Assembly (NCBI RefSeq): GCF_021864535.1
Contig: NZ_JAKJIC010000010.1
Location: 1-64,000 of the forward strand
Direction: 5' to 3'
DNA: 64,000 nucleotides
From: Oryzibacter oryziterrae
GTDB taxonomy: Bacteria > Pseudomonadota > Alphaproteobacteria > Rhizobiales > Pleomorphomonadaceae
Each line of letters starts with the position of its first letter. The stretch's first letter is position 1. The notes under the pieces are model-generated. The model searched no databases. It was not told the origin of the DNA and saw nothing but the letters and a program-made list of their open reading frames with translations. Positions 8,939-17,711 of this stretch are shown piece by piece. Position numbers and translations under genes: made by a program.

Positions 8939-9442
8939 TCAGGTCGACGCGTAAAGCAACCGCAGTCGGTCGGCGACCGCAGGCGGAACGAAAGCGCTCA
9001 CGTCGCCACCCATCGCCGCAATCTGCCGCACGAAAGTGGAGGTGATGTGGCCAAGGCCCGGTCGCGTCAGAAACAGCACGGTGTCGACCTCCGGCGCAAG
9101 CGCGCCGTTCATGCCGGACATCTGCGCTTCATAGTCGAAATCGGTGACGTTGCGCAGCCCCCGTACGATCACCTGTGCGCCTACCTTGCGGGCCGCGTCA
9201 ACGATCAGCCCGTCATAGACGGTGGTCTCGATGCGGCAGCCGGTTTCGGCGGCGATCGGTGTGGTGAGTTCGGCGAGCATGGCAAGACGGTCGTCGGCGG
9301 AGAACAGCGGCTTCTTGGCGTGGTGCACGCCGAGCGCCACCACCAGCCGGTCAAAGCTGCGCGCCGCGCGAGCGATCACGTCCTGATGGCCGAAGGTGGG
9401 CGGATCGAAGGATCCGGAGTAGAGCGCTGTTTTCATGGGCAT
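8939..9442 (-). CDS. coaD: Phosphopantetheine adenylyltransferase
   Basis: Penultimate enzyme of coenzyme A synthesis, joining ATP and 4'-phosphopantetheine. The 167-residue protein shows the nucleotidyltransferase signature GSFDPPTFGHQDVI near the N-terminus (with the conserved His of the T/HxGH motif), VRGLRNVTDFDYEAQM, and the C-terminal HITSTFVRQIAAMGGDVS segment typical of CoaD. Size is normal. It starts the minus-strand run coaD - cyclophilin - cyclophilin. A second in-frame ATG two codons later (9436) is an alternative start. Confidence 0.96.
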   Translation of the reverse strand: MPMKTALYSGSFDPPTFGHQDVIARAARSFDRLVVALGVHHAKKPLFSADDRLAMLAELTTPIAAETGCRIETTVYDGLIVDAARKVGAQVIVRGLRNVTDFDYEAQMSGMNGALAPEVDTVLFLTRPGLGHITSTFVRQIAAMGGDVSAFVPPAVADRLRLLYAST

Positions 9443-9655
9443 CTGAAATACCTTGTTCGGACGGCGCCGACAACGGGAGAAAACGTCCCGTAATCTTCAT
9501 TCGACAGCCACCGCACGGATGCGGGATGCTTATCAACCTTTCGTTAATCTTGGTGCAATTCAAACTAAAATGGATGAACTGCATTAAGGTTTGAGTAACC
9601 GCCAGCCCCGACACTCGCAGTCAGGGGCGATCGAACAATAGGAGGGCGGCCCGAC

Positions 9656-9904
9656 ATGACGAAGCTGGTTCCTTCAAAAATAAGCAAGATCGTCCTCGTT
9701 CTGGCGGGACTCGGGATTGCGGCACTTTCGGTCGGCGCAACGACGCCTGACTATCCCGACACCGGCAAAGGCGACCAGATCGCCACCCACCAGAACTGCG
9801 AGCAGACCGTCGTCGATCAGATCCGCGTTTGCGTTTCAGAGGCCAAAGGAAGCGCAGGCGTGACCGTGATCACCGTTGCACCGGGCCTGACGATTGTCGA
9901 CTGA
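9656..9904 (+). CDS. Small secreted hypothetical protein (82 aa)
   Basis: Not recognised. An 82-residue plus-strand frame with an AGGAGGG ribosome-binding site just before the ATG, a basic N-terminus, one hydrophobic segment and a likely signal-peptide cleavage around residue 28-30, leaving a mature part of about 52 residues. The mature part has two cysteines (HQNCEQ and RVCVSE), which could form one disulfide in the periplasm. A strong hairpin terminator lies 30 bases past the stop. It is flanked by divergent coaD and convergent gyrA, so it is its own transcription unit. The signal peptide, ribosome-binding site and terminator make it a credible gene. Confidence 0.7.
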   Translation: MTKLVPSKISKIVLVLAGLGIAALSVGATTPDYPDTGKGDQIATHQNCEQTVVDQIRVCVSEAKGSAGVTVITVAPGLTIVD

Positions 9905-9933
9905 TCAAGACTGAGCTACCCCAGGCACAAAAA

Positions 9934-9961
9934 GGGCGCCGGACAGAATGTCCCGGCGCCC
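9934..9961. terminator. Terminator between the small secreted protein and gyrA
   Basis: A perfect nine-base GC-rich stem (GGGCGCCGG pairing with CCGGCGCCC) around a ten-base loop, followed on the plus strand by CTCTTTATTTG. On the minus strand it is followed by TTTTTGTG. It sits between two convergent genes and can serve both. Confidence 0.85.
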
Positions 9962-10027
9962 TCTTTATTTGTTGCGCGATTCGCGTGAAAGCCGAAGGGC
10001 TTGGCCCTTCGGCACCTTGCGTCAGCG

Positions 10028-12781
10028 TCAGCCTTCGCTGCCCTCGCCCTCGGCTTCGCCGATGTCGGTGATATGCTCCACCGACACCACCTTTTCGCCT
10101 TCGGCGGTGTGGAAGATGCGCACGCCCTTGGAGGCGCGGGAGACGATGCGGATCTGGCCGACCGGCACGCGGATCAGCTGGCCGCCATCCGAGACCAGCA
10201 TGATCTGATCGGCCGGCTGCACCGGGAAGGCCGCGATCAGCTTGCCGATCTCGTCGAGCTTGCTCTGGTCGGTCGCCTTGATGCCCTTGCCGCCGCGGCC
10301 CGAGGTGCGGAACTCGTAGGTCGAGGACCGCTTGCCGTAGCCGAGCTGGTTGACCGTCAGGACGAACTGCTGCGCGGCCTTCATGGCCTCATAGCGCGCA
10401 TCGTCGAGCTCGACCGAGCCATTGGCCTCGCCGTCTTCAGCCTCGTCGACAGCCACCTCTTCGATGTCCGCTTCCTCGCCGGTGAGCGCGCGCTGTTCGG
10501 CGGCCCAACGCTTCTGGAAGGCGGTGCGCTCGGCGGGGCTGGCGTCGAAATGATGCACGATGGTCATCGAGATCAACTGATCGCCCTCGCCCAGCGAGAT
10601 GCCGCGCACGCCGGTGGAGTCGCGGCCCTTGAAGACGCGCACGTCGTCCACGGGGAAACGGATGCACTGGCCGAGCGCCGACACCAGCAGGAAGTCATCC
10701 TGTTCGGTGCAAGTCTCGACGCCGACGATGCCGTCCGCCTCGTCGTCGAACTTCATGGCGATCTTGCCGTTGCGGTTCACCTGGGTGAAGTCGCTCAGCT
10801 TGTTGCGGCGCACCGTGCCGAAGCGGGTGGCGAACACCACGTCCAGCTCGGCCCAGCTCGTTTCGTCCTCCGGCAGCGCCAGGATGGAGGTGATGCGTTC
10901 GCCGTCCTGCAGCGGCAGGATGTTCTTGATGAACTTGCCGCGCGACTGCGGATTGCCGAGCGGCAGCCGCCAGACCTTGAGCTTGTAGGCGATGCCGCGC
11001 GAGGAGAAGAACAGCACCGGCGTATGGGTATTGGCGATGAACAACCGCGTGACGAAATCCTCGTCCTTGGTCGCCATGCCCGAACGACCCTTGCCGCCGC
11101 GGTTCTGCGCCCGGTAGAGCGACAGCGGCACGCGCTTGATGTAGCCCTCGTGGCTCACGGTCACGACCATGTCCTCGCGGGCGATCAGGTCCTCGTCTTC
11201 CATGTCGGCGTCGGATTCGGTGATCTCCGTCCGGCGCGGCGTGGCATAGGCGGTCTTGATGTCGGTGAGTTCGGTGCGGATGATGTCCAGCACGCGCTCG
11301 CGCGAGCCCAGGATATCCAGATATTCCCGGATCTCGTCGGCCAGCTTGTTCAGCTCGTCGGCGATTTCGTCGCGACCGAGAGCCGTCAGGCGCTGCAGGC
11401 GCAGGTCGAGAATGGCGCGGGCCTGCTCTTCCGACAGATTGTAGGTGCCGTCCTCGTTGACCGTGTGGCGCGGATCGTCGATGAGGCGGATCAGCGCCTC
11501 GACGTCCTTGGCCGGCCAGCGGCGGGTCATCAGGCTTTCGCGCGCCGACGCCGGGTCGGGCGCGTTGCGGATGACGGCGATCACTTCGTCGATGTTGGCG
11601 ACGGCGATGGCCAGACCCACCAACACATGCGCACGATCGCGCGCCTTGCCCAGCAGGAAGCGGGTGCGCCGCGTCACCACCGTCTCGCGGAAGGCGACGA
11701 AGGCCGTCAGCACGTCCTTGAGGTTCATCAGCTGCGGCCGGCCGCCGTTCAGCGCCACCATGTTGACGCCGAAGGAGGTCTGCAGCTGGCTGAAGCGGTA
11801 GAGCTGGTTCAGCACCACGTCGGCCACGGCGTCGCGCTTGAGCTCGACCACCACGCGGATGCCGTCGCGCGAGGACTCGTCACGCAGGTCGGAGATGCCT
11901 TCGATGCGCTTCTCGCGTACCAGTTCGGCGATCTTCTCGACCATGGTCGACTTGTTGATCTGATAGGGGATCTCGGTGATGATGATCGCTTCGCGATCCT
12001 TGCGGATCTGCTCGATGTTCACCCGTCCGCGCATGATCACCGAGCCGCGCCCGGTCATGAAGGCCTGGCGGATGCCCGAGCGACCAAGGATCAGGCCGCC
12101 GGTCGGGAAATCCGGACCGGGGATCACCTCCATCAGCTCTTCGATGTCGATTTCGGGATTGTCGATTACCTTCAGCGTGGCGTCGACCACCTCGCCGAGA
12201 TTGTGCGAGGGAATGTTGGTCGCCATGCCGACCGCGATGCCACCGGCACCGTTGACCAGCAGGTTCGGGAACTTGGCCGGCAGCACCATCGGTTCCTGCT
12301 CGGAACCGTCATAGTTGGCCTGGAAGTCGACCGTGTCCTTGTCGAGATCGTCGGTCAGGCTGGACGAGACGCGCTCGAGGCGCACCTCGGTGTAACGCAT
12401 GGCCGCCGCGCTGTCGCCGTCGATCGAGCCGAAGTTGCCCTGCCCGTCTACCAGCGGCAAGCGCATGGAGAAAGGCTGCGCCATGCGCACCAGCGCGTCA
12501 TAGATCGACTGGTCACCGTGCGGGTGGTACTTACCGATCACGTCACCGACCACGCGGGCCGACTTGCGATAGGGCTTGTTCCACTCGTAGCTGTTTTCGT
12601 GCATCGAGTAGAGAATGCGCCGATGCACAGGCTTCAGGCCGTCGCGAACGTCGGGCAGCGCGCGGCTCACGATCACGCTCATGGCGTAATCGAGATAGCT
12701 GCGCTTCATCTCCTCGATGATCGATACGGGCTTGATGTCGGTAGGCGGTTCACCGCCCGGAGTCTTGATTTCGTCAGCCAA
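10028..12781 (-). CDS. gyrA: DNA gyrase subunit A
   Basis: Breakage-reunion subunit of DNA gyrase, 917 residues. The catalytic Tyr is Tyr130 in AAMRYTE (E. coli 122). The quinolone-resistance region reads [10 protein letters not shown], with Gln91 at the E. coli Ser83 position and Asp95 at Asp87. The GyrA box appears as QNRGGKG near residue 560 at the head of the C-terminal DNA-wrapping propeller, which makes it GyrA and not ParC. A strongly acidic stretch of about 25 residues (around [14 protein letters not shown]) in the C-terminal domain makes it longer than the E. coli protein, as is usual in alphaproteobacteria. It ends near a terminator shared with the convergent small gene. Confidence 0.98.
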   Translation of the reverse strand: MADEIKTPGGEPPTDIKPVSIIEEMKRSYLDYAMSVIVSRALPDVRDGLKPVHRRILYSMHENSYEWNKPYRKSARVVGDVIGKYHPHGDQSIYDALVRMAQPFSMRLPLVDGQGNFGSIDGDSAAAMRYTEVRLERVSSSLTDDLDKDTVDFQANYDGSEQEPMVLPAKFPNLLVNGAGGIAVGMATNIPSHNLGEVVDATLKVIDNPEIDIEELMEVIPGPDFPTGGLILGRSGIRQAFMTGRGSVIMRGRVNIEQIRKDREAIIITEIPYQINKSTMVEKIAELVREKRIEGISDLRDESSRDGIRVVVELKRDAVADVVLNQLYRFSQLQTSFGVNMVALNGGRPQLMNLKDVLTAFVAFRETVVTRRTRFLLGKARDRAHVLVGLAIAVANIDEVIAVIRNAPDPASARESLMTRRWPAKDVEALIRLIDDPRHTVNEDGTYNLSEEQARAILDLRLQRLTALGRDEIADELNKLADEIREYLDILGSRERVLDIIRTELTDIKTAYATPRRTEITESDADMEDEDLIAREDMVVTVSHEGYIKRVPLSLYRAQNRGGKGRSGMATKDEDFVTRLFIANTHTPVLFFSSRGIAYKLKVWRLPLGNPQSRGKFIKNILPLQDGERITSILALPEDETSWAELDVVFATRFGTVRRNKLSDFTQVNRNGKIAMKFDDEADGIVGVETCTEQDDFLLVSALGQCIRFPVDDVRVFKGRDSTGVRGISLGEGDQLISMTIVHHFDASPAERTAFQKRWAAEQRALTGEEADIEEVAVDEAEDGEANGSVELDDARYEAMKAAQQFVLTVNQLGYGKRSSTYEFRTSGRGGKGIKATDQSKLDEIGKLIAAFPVQPADQIMLVSDGGQLIRVPVGQIRIVSRASKGVRIFHTAEGEKVVSVEHITDIGEAEGEGSEG

Positions 12782-12987
12782 GGGACTTCGATTTCCTGAT
12801 TCGACAGATACCTAGTGTTCTAGCCGATTTCGCCCCCATAGGCCACGTCCGGCATGGGGTATCAACAGCCATCACGGCGCGGAAAATCGCCGAAAACACA
12901 GGACTATAGCACAATAGCAGCGATATCGCGGCAAATGGTGCATGCCGGGCATTCATGCATTCTGCATATGTTTGCCCGATCTGCCGA

Positions 12988-13767
12988 TCAACCCTGAAAA
13001 TTGGCGATGAACTGCCGGAAGCGATCGGATGACGAGGCGGTGAACAGTTCCTGCGGCGATCCGTCGGCTTCCACCCGCCCCTGGTGCAGGAACAGGACGC
13101 GGTTGGACACGTTGCGGGCAAAGCCCATTTCGTGGGTCACCACCAGCATGGTCCGCCCTTCCTCGGCGAGCGCGCGCATCACCTTCAGCACCTCGCCCAC
13201 CAGTTCGGGATCGAGGGCCGAGGTCGGTTCGTCGAACAGCAGCGCCTTGGGCCGCATGGCCAGGGAACGGGCAATGGCGGCGCGCTGCTGCTGGCCGCCG
13301 GAGAGATGCGAGGGATAGAAATTGCGCTTGTCGGCAATGCCGACCTTGTCGAGCAGCGCCTCGGCCTCCTCGATGCATTCGGCGCGGTTGCGTTTCAGAA
13401 CGTGGACCGGCCCTTCGATCAGGTTCTGCAGGATGGTCATGTGGCTCCAGAGGTTGAAGCTCTGGAACACCATCGCCAGTTCCGACCGGATGCGGTCCAC
13501 CTGCCGGCGATCGCCCGGCTCCAGCCGTCCGTCGCGGCGGCGCCTCAGCTTGACGTCCTCGCCCGCCACCGTGATCTCGCCTTCATCCGGCGTTTCAAGC
13601 AGGTTGATGCAGCGCAGGAAGGTGCTCTTGCCCGAGCCGGACGCGCCCAGGATGGAGATCACGTCGCCCTCGTGGGCGTCGAGCGAGATGCCCTTCAGCA
13701 CTTCGATCGGACCGAAGGACTTGTGGATGTTGCGGACGGAAAGCGCGAGCGGCGGAAGATCCGACAT
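12988..13767 (-). CDS. Polar amino-acid ABC transporter ATP-binding protein (HisP/GlnQ type)
   Basis: ATPase of a polar amino-acid importer, 259 residues. It has Walker A GASGSGKST, the ABC signature LSGGQQQRAAIARSLAM, Walker [14 protein letters not shown] and the switch His in VVTHEMGFA. The short basic insertion before the Q-loop (KLRRRRDGR to VFQSFNLW) is typical of the HisP branch serving histidine, arginine, octopine and similar substrates. It is the last gene of a four-gene minus-strand operon (binding protein, two permeases, ATPase), 15 bases after the permease stop. Confidence 0.95.
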   Translation of the reverse strand: MSDLPPLALSVRNIHKSFGPIEVLKGISLDAHEGDVISILGASGSGKSTFLRCINLLETPDEGEITVAGEDVKLRRRRDGRLEPGDRRQVDRIRSELAMVFQSFNLWSHMTILQNLIEGPVHVLKRNRAECIEEAEALLDKVGIADKRNFYPSHLSGGQQQRAAIARSLAMRPKALLFDEPTSALDPELVGEVLKVMRALAEEGRTMLVVTHEMGFARNVSNRVLFLHQGRVEADGSPQELFTASSSDRFRQFIANFQG

Positions 13768-13782
13768 TGAAGTCCGTTCGTG

Positions 13783-14487
13783 TCAGGTTGAGGCCGGCGC
13801 GGGGCGGCCCCGCAGATGCGGCGAGAGAAGATATTCGACATAGCCGAGCAGGCGGATGATCACGAAGTTGATCACCAGATAGATCAGGGCCGCCACCAGG
13901 AAGATCTCCATGGTGCGATAGGTCTGGGCGTTGATCTTCTGGGCCGTTCCGGTGATCTCCCACACGGACACCAGGCTGGCGAGCGAGGTGGTCTTCACCA
14001 TCAGCACGATCTCGGTGGAATAGGCAGGCAGGGCCTGTCTCAGCGCGATCGGCGCGATGATCCGGCGCAGCAGCAGGAAGCCGGACATGCCGCAGGCGCG
14101 GGCCGCCTCGATCTCGCGTGCCGGCACCGCCTGCAAGCCGCCGCGGATCACCTCGGCCTGATAGGCGGCCGTGCACATGGCCAGCGCCATGATGGCGCAG
14201 AACAGCGCGTCGCGCAGCAGCGGCCAGGCAAAGCTCTGGCGCACCGCTGGAAACTGTCCGAGCCCGTAGTAGATCAGGAACATCTGGATCAGCAGCGGCG
14301 AGCCGCGGAACACGAAGACATAGGCGCGCGAAATGGCCGCCAGCACCGGATTACCGCTGACGCGCATCGCCGTCAGGCCCGTCGCGATCACCGCGCCGAT
14401 GGCCACAGAGGAGACGAACAGGATCAGCGTCATCGGCAGCGCCGCGATCAGCTTCAGGAAGGTATCGGTGAGGAAGGCGATATCCAT
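13783..14487 (-). CDS. Polar amino-acid ABC transporter permease (HisM type)
   Basis: Inner-membrane permease of 234 residues with about five hydrophobic helices. It has the family segments FRGSPLLIQMFLIYYG and the EAA loop (EIEAARACGMSGFLLLRRII) that docks on the ATPase. The start is the ATG at 14487, nine bases after a GAGGAGGG site; an upstream in-frame TTG lies inside that site. The protein pairs with the permease encoded immediately upstream to form the heterodimeric channel usual for octopine/histidine-type importers. Confidence 0.94.
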   Translation of the reverse strand: MDIAFLTDTFLKLIAALPMTLILFVSSVAIGAVIATGLTAMRVSGNPVLAAISRAYVFVFRGSPLLIQMFLIYYGLGQFPAVRQSFAWPLLRDALFCAIMALAMCTAAYQAEVIRGGLQAVPAREIEAARACGMSGFLLLRRIIAPIALRQALPAYSTEIVLMVKTTSLASLVSVWEITGTAQKINAQTYRTMEIFLVAALIYLVINFVIIRLLGYVEYLLSPHLRGRPAPAST

Positions 14488-14501
14488 GTGCTTGGCCCTC
14501 C

Positions 14502-15224
14502 TCAAGCCCGGCCGATCGAGCCGCGGAAGCTCTTGGCCACCCGCCGTTCAAAGAAGCCGAGAACGCGATCCGACAGTGTGGTCAGCACGAGATAGAGCAC
14601 CCCGCCGACGATGAAGAACAGGAAGAATTGCTTGGTCGAGCCGGCGGAGGTCTGCGACACGCGCATGATCTCGGCAAGGCCGGTCACCGACACCAGCGCC
14701 GAGTCCTTGAGGCTCAGCTGCCAGACATTGCCGAGGCCTGGCAGCGAGAAGCGCATCACCTGGGGAATGATGATGCGGCGGAAGCGCAGCATCTTCGACA
14801 TGCCGATGGAGCGGGCCGCGTCCAGTTCGCCCGGCAGGATGGCGAGATAGGCGCCGCGGAACACTTCCGCCTGATAGGATCCGCAGATGATGCCGACGGC
14901 GAGAGCACCGGCGATGAAGGACGGCAGGCCGAGAAAGCCTTCCGAGCCCAGCCAGCCGCCGATGGCGGTCACGGCCTGCGAGCCGCCGAAATAGACGAGA
15001 TAGATCACCAGCAGTTCGGGCACGCCGCGGAACACCGTCGTATAGGCGTCCCCTGCGATCCGGCCGATGCGGGACTGGGAAAGCTTGCCCCAGGCGACCA
15101 GGGCGCCGAAGATGGCTCCCACGACCATGGCGGCCAGCGTCACGCCAAGCGTCATCAGGGCCGCGTAGATCAACAGCACGCCTCGGCCATGTTCGCCGAA
15201 GCCGATATAGTCGATCCAGGTCAT
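14502..15224 (-). CDS. Polar amino-acid ABC transporter permease (HisQ type)
   Basis: Second channel subunit, 240 residues, with about five membrane helices, the FRGVPELLVIYLVYFGGS motif that marks HisQ-type permeases, and an EAA loop (ELDAARSIGMSKMLRFRRIIIPQ). The ATG at 15224 is preceded by GGAGACC. The gene lies 14 bases upstream of the HisM-type permease and 59 bases after the binding-protein stop, so all four genes form one operon. Confidence 0.94.
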   Translation of the reverse strand: MTWIDYIGFGEHGRGVLLIYAALMTLGVTLAAMVVGAIFGALVAWGKLSQSRIGRIAGDAYTTVFRGVPELLVIYLVYFGGSQAVTAIGGWLGSEGFLGLPSFIAGALAVGIICGSYQAEVFRGAYLAILPGELDAARSIGMSKMLRFRRIIIPQVMRFSLPGLGNVWQLSLKDSALVSVTGLAEIMRVSQTSAGSTKQFFLFFIVGGVLYLVLTTLSDRVLGFFERRVAKSFRGSIGRA

Positions 15225-15283
15225 GCAGGGTCTCCGGCAAGCGGCACGGCCGGGGTTACCAGCCGTGCCAGCAGGGCGTCAGA

Positions 15284-16123
15284 TCAGGGCGAGACGTCGG
15301 CCTTGAACCACTTCAGCGCCAGCGTCTTGACGGTGCCGTCAGCGATGGCGGCCTTGATGGCCTCGTCGAGCAGCGCCTTCAGTTCCGGATCGGTCTTGCG
15401 GATGCCGAGGCCCATGCCCTCGCCCCAGACCTTGCCGCCGATGCTCGGGCCGGACAGGGTCAGCGTGGCATTGTCGGCGCTTTCGAAGGCGGCGTTGAAA
15501 TAGGTCTCGTCGTCGAAGCCGACGTCGATGCGACCGGCGGCGAGATCGAGGTCGCGCTCGGCCGAGGTCTTGTATTCCTGGATCGTCGCCACGTCCTTGA
15601 AGTTGTCATAGAGGAAGTTGGCGAAGGTGGTGGCGGTCTGCACGCCGATGGTCTTGCCGGCGAGCGCCTTGCGCAGCGGCTCAAGGGCGGCGGGATCGGC
15701 CTTGGAGCTGTCGAGCTTGATCACCGTGCCGGTGCCCGGCAGCTTGTCGAAGCCGCCATCCTTGACGGCGGCGAAGATGGCCGGCGTCGCCGCATAGGGA
15801 ACGGTGAAGTCGATGACCTGCTTGCGCTCGTCGGTGATCGAGACGGCGTCCATCATCACGTCATACTTGCCGGCGTTGAGCGCGGTGATCATGCCGTCCC
15901 AATCGAGGGCGATCAGCTTGCATTCCACCTTGGCGAGCTCGCACAGGTGCTTGGCCAGTTCCGGCTCGAAGCCGCCGAGCGTGCCGTCGGCATTGGTGAG
16001 GTTCCACGGTGCATAGCCGCCTTCCATGGCGATGGTGACCGTCTTCCACTCCTTGGCGGCAGCGGGCGTCACGATCGCTGCCAGCGACAGGGCACCGGCA
16101 AAAAAGATCTGGCTCAACTTCAT
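15284..16123 (-). CDS. Polar amino-acid ABC transporter substrate-binding protein
   Basis: Periplasmic binding protein of 279 residues with a signal peptide (cleavage after TPAAA, about residue 23). It belongs to the bacterial extracellular solute-binding protein family 3: EGGYAPWNLTNADG, GGFEPELAKHLCE, DWDGMITALNAGKYDVMMDAVSIT and GVQTATTFANFL match the lysine/arginine/ornithine and octopine/nopaline branch. The ligand is unknown. It is first in the importer operon and is divergent, across 238 bases, from a set of amino-acid and sulfur-metabolism enzymes, which suggests co-regulation and a substrate shared with those enzymes. Confidence 0.94.
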   Translation of the reverse strand: MKLSQIFFAGALSLAAIVTPAAAKEWKTVTIAMEGGYAPWNLTNADGTLGGFEPELAKHLCELAKVECKLIALDWDGMITALNAGKYDVMMDAVSITDERKQVIDFTVPYAATPAIFAAVKDGGFDKLPGTGTVIKLDSSKADPAALEPLRKALAGKTIGVQTATTFANFLYDNFKDVATIQEYKTSAERDLDLAAGRIDVGFDDETYFNAAFESADNATLTLSGPSIGGKVWGEGMGLGIRKTDPELKALLDEAIKAAIADGTVKTLALKWFKADVSP

Positions 16124-16361
16124 GGCAAGTCCTTCCGTTCCTCAGGCTCGGTCGTGACGGCTCCCTGGTGCGTCACTTCATCCGGCGTTGTCGGCCAACC
16201 TATCGAAAAAACACCCGAGTTCAAGGCTTTGATTTCACAACCCGCGCTTGGCAATGGAGCTTGTTGCCCTTTTTTTCGGCACCACGACATTTGCTTATTG
16301 CCTTCCCTCCGCCGGGATGATCGAAATTGAACGCACTGCCCCAACACCCAAGGAGACCAGC

Positions 16362-17690
16362 ATGGGCCCCCAGGTCGATCCCGTACCGTCCGATCTTGAT
16401 CTGCCGTCGCGCGCCGACGTCGTGATCATCGGCGGCGGCATCATCGGCACCTCCGCCGCGCTGTTTCTCGCCGAACGGGGCGTCGACGTGGTGCTTGTGG
16501 AAAAGGGGCATATCGCCGGCGAGCAGTCGAGCCGCAATTGGGGCTGGTGCCGGCAGGCTCGCCGGGAATCGCGCGAGTTCGGCCTGATCCGCGAAAGCCT
16601 CAAGCTGTGGAAGACCATGGACGAGCGCGTCGGTGGCGACACGGGCTTCAAGACCACCGGCATCTTCTTCGCCGCCCGCGACGAGTCCACCGTCACCTCC
16701 TTCCGCGACTGGGTGCGCAACGCCGCCGACGCCGGAATCGAAAGCGAGATGATCGAGCGGACCGCCATCGACCGGCTGTTTCCCGGCGATCGCAACCCGG
16801 CGCCGATCGGGCTTTATTGCGCCAGCGACGGTCGGGCCGAACCGCAGAAGGCCGCGCCGGCCATTGCCGTCGGCGCGCGCAAGGCCGGGGCCAAGATCTT
16901 CACCGACTGTGCCGCCCGCGGCATCGAGACGGCCGGCGGCCGGGTCGTCAGCGTCGTCACCGAACGCGGCACCATCGCCTGCACCACGGCGGTGGTTGCC
17001 GGCGGCGCCTGGACGCGGCGATTCCTGAAGGACCTCGACCTCACCCTGCCGCAGCTCAAGGTGCGGTCCACCGTCGCGCGGACCAATCCGGTCGAGGGCG
17101 GCCCCGAATGCGCCATCCACGACGGCGTTATCGGTCTGCGCAAGCGGGCGGACGGCGGCTATTCCGTTGCCAACGGTCTGGCCAACGTAGCGCCGATCAC
17201 GCCGGACAGCTTCCGCTTCTTCTTCGATTTCATCGGCATCTTCCTGCCGGAATGGAGGCATGTCAGCCTGCGCTTCGGCGAGCGATTCTTCGCCGAGGTG
17301 CGCGAGTGGGGTACCGTTCCGCTCGACCGTCCGTCCCCCTATGAGGCCTGCCGCGTGCTCGATCCGGCGCCGGATGTCCGCGTCGTCGACGCCGCTCTGG
17401 CCGAGGTGAAGCGCCGCTTCCCGGCCCTCGCCGACGCGCGCTTCGTGCAGCGCTGGGCCGGCATGATCGACGTGATGCCCGATCTGGTGCCGGTGATCTC
17501 GCCCGTCGACAGTCTTGCCGGCCTCATCGTCGCCACCGGCTTCTCCGGCCATGGCTTCGGCATAGGTCCCGGCGCCGGCCATTTGGTCGCCGACCTTGCC
17601 ACCGGCGCCAAGCCGATCACCGATCCCTTCCATTTCCGCTTCTCACGCTATGCCGACGGCACCTGCCCGAAGCCGGAACTCGGTCTCTGA
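16362..17690 (+). CDS. FAD-dependent amine/amino-acid oxidoreductase (DAO family)
   Basis: A 442-residue flavoprotein of the D-amino-acid oxidase/glycine oxidase/sarcosine dehydrogenase superfamily. The Rossmann motif DVVIIGGGIIGTSAALFLAERG lies at about residues 20-41, the acidic ribose-binding residue in VVLVEKG follows, and the C-terminal FAD-contacting segment GLIVATGFSGHGFGIGPGAG is present. The preserved SSRNWGWCRQARRE segment after the Rossmann fold is seen in relatives with covalent or tightly bound flavin. The ATG at 16362 has AAGGAGA five bases ahead; the open frame upstream lacks such a site. The substrate is unknown: the neighbouring importer and PLP lyase suggest oxidative deamination or demethylation of an imported amino acid. 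Confidence 0.88.
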   Translation: MGPQVDPVPSDLDLPSRADVVIIGGGIIGTSAALFLAERGVDVVLVEKGHIAGEQSSRNWGWCRQARRESREFGLIRESLKLWKTMDERVGGDTGFKTTGIFFAARDESTVTSFRDWVRNAADAGIESEMIERTAIDRLFPGDRNPAPIGLYCASDGRAEPQKAAPAIAVGARKAGAKIFTDCAARGIETAGGRVVSVVTERGTIACTTAVVAGGAWTRRFLKDLDLTLPQLKVRSTVARTNPVEGGPECAIHDGVIGLRKRADGGYSVANGLANVAPITPDSFRFFFDFIGIFLPEWRHVSLRFGERFFAEVREWGTVPLDRPSPYEACRVLDPAPDVRVVDAALAEVKRRFPALADARFVQRWAGMIDVMPDLVPVISPVDSLAGLIVATGFSGHGFGIGPGAGHLVADLATGAKPITDPFHFRFSRYADGTCPKPELGL

Positions 17691-17711
17691 CCAATTTTTC
17701 AGGAGCACCCT

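Noticed and set aside
10001-12799. A 932-codon open frame on the strand opposite gyrA
   Set aside because: It mirrors gyrA almost exactly, its translation is His/Arg/Ala-rich with no motif, and such antisense frames are expected in high-GC coding DNA. The same applies to long frames opposite xdhB (61-1479), the CUT2 ATPase (22933-25095) and the PLP/methyltransferase genes (17787-20159).
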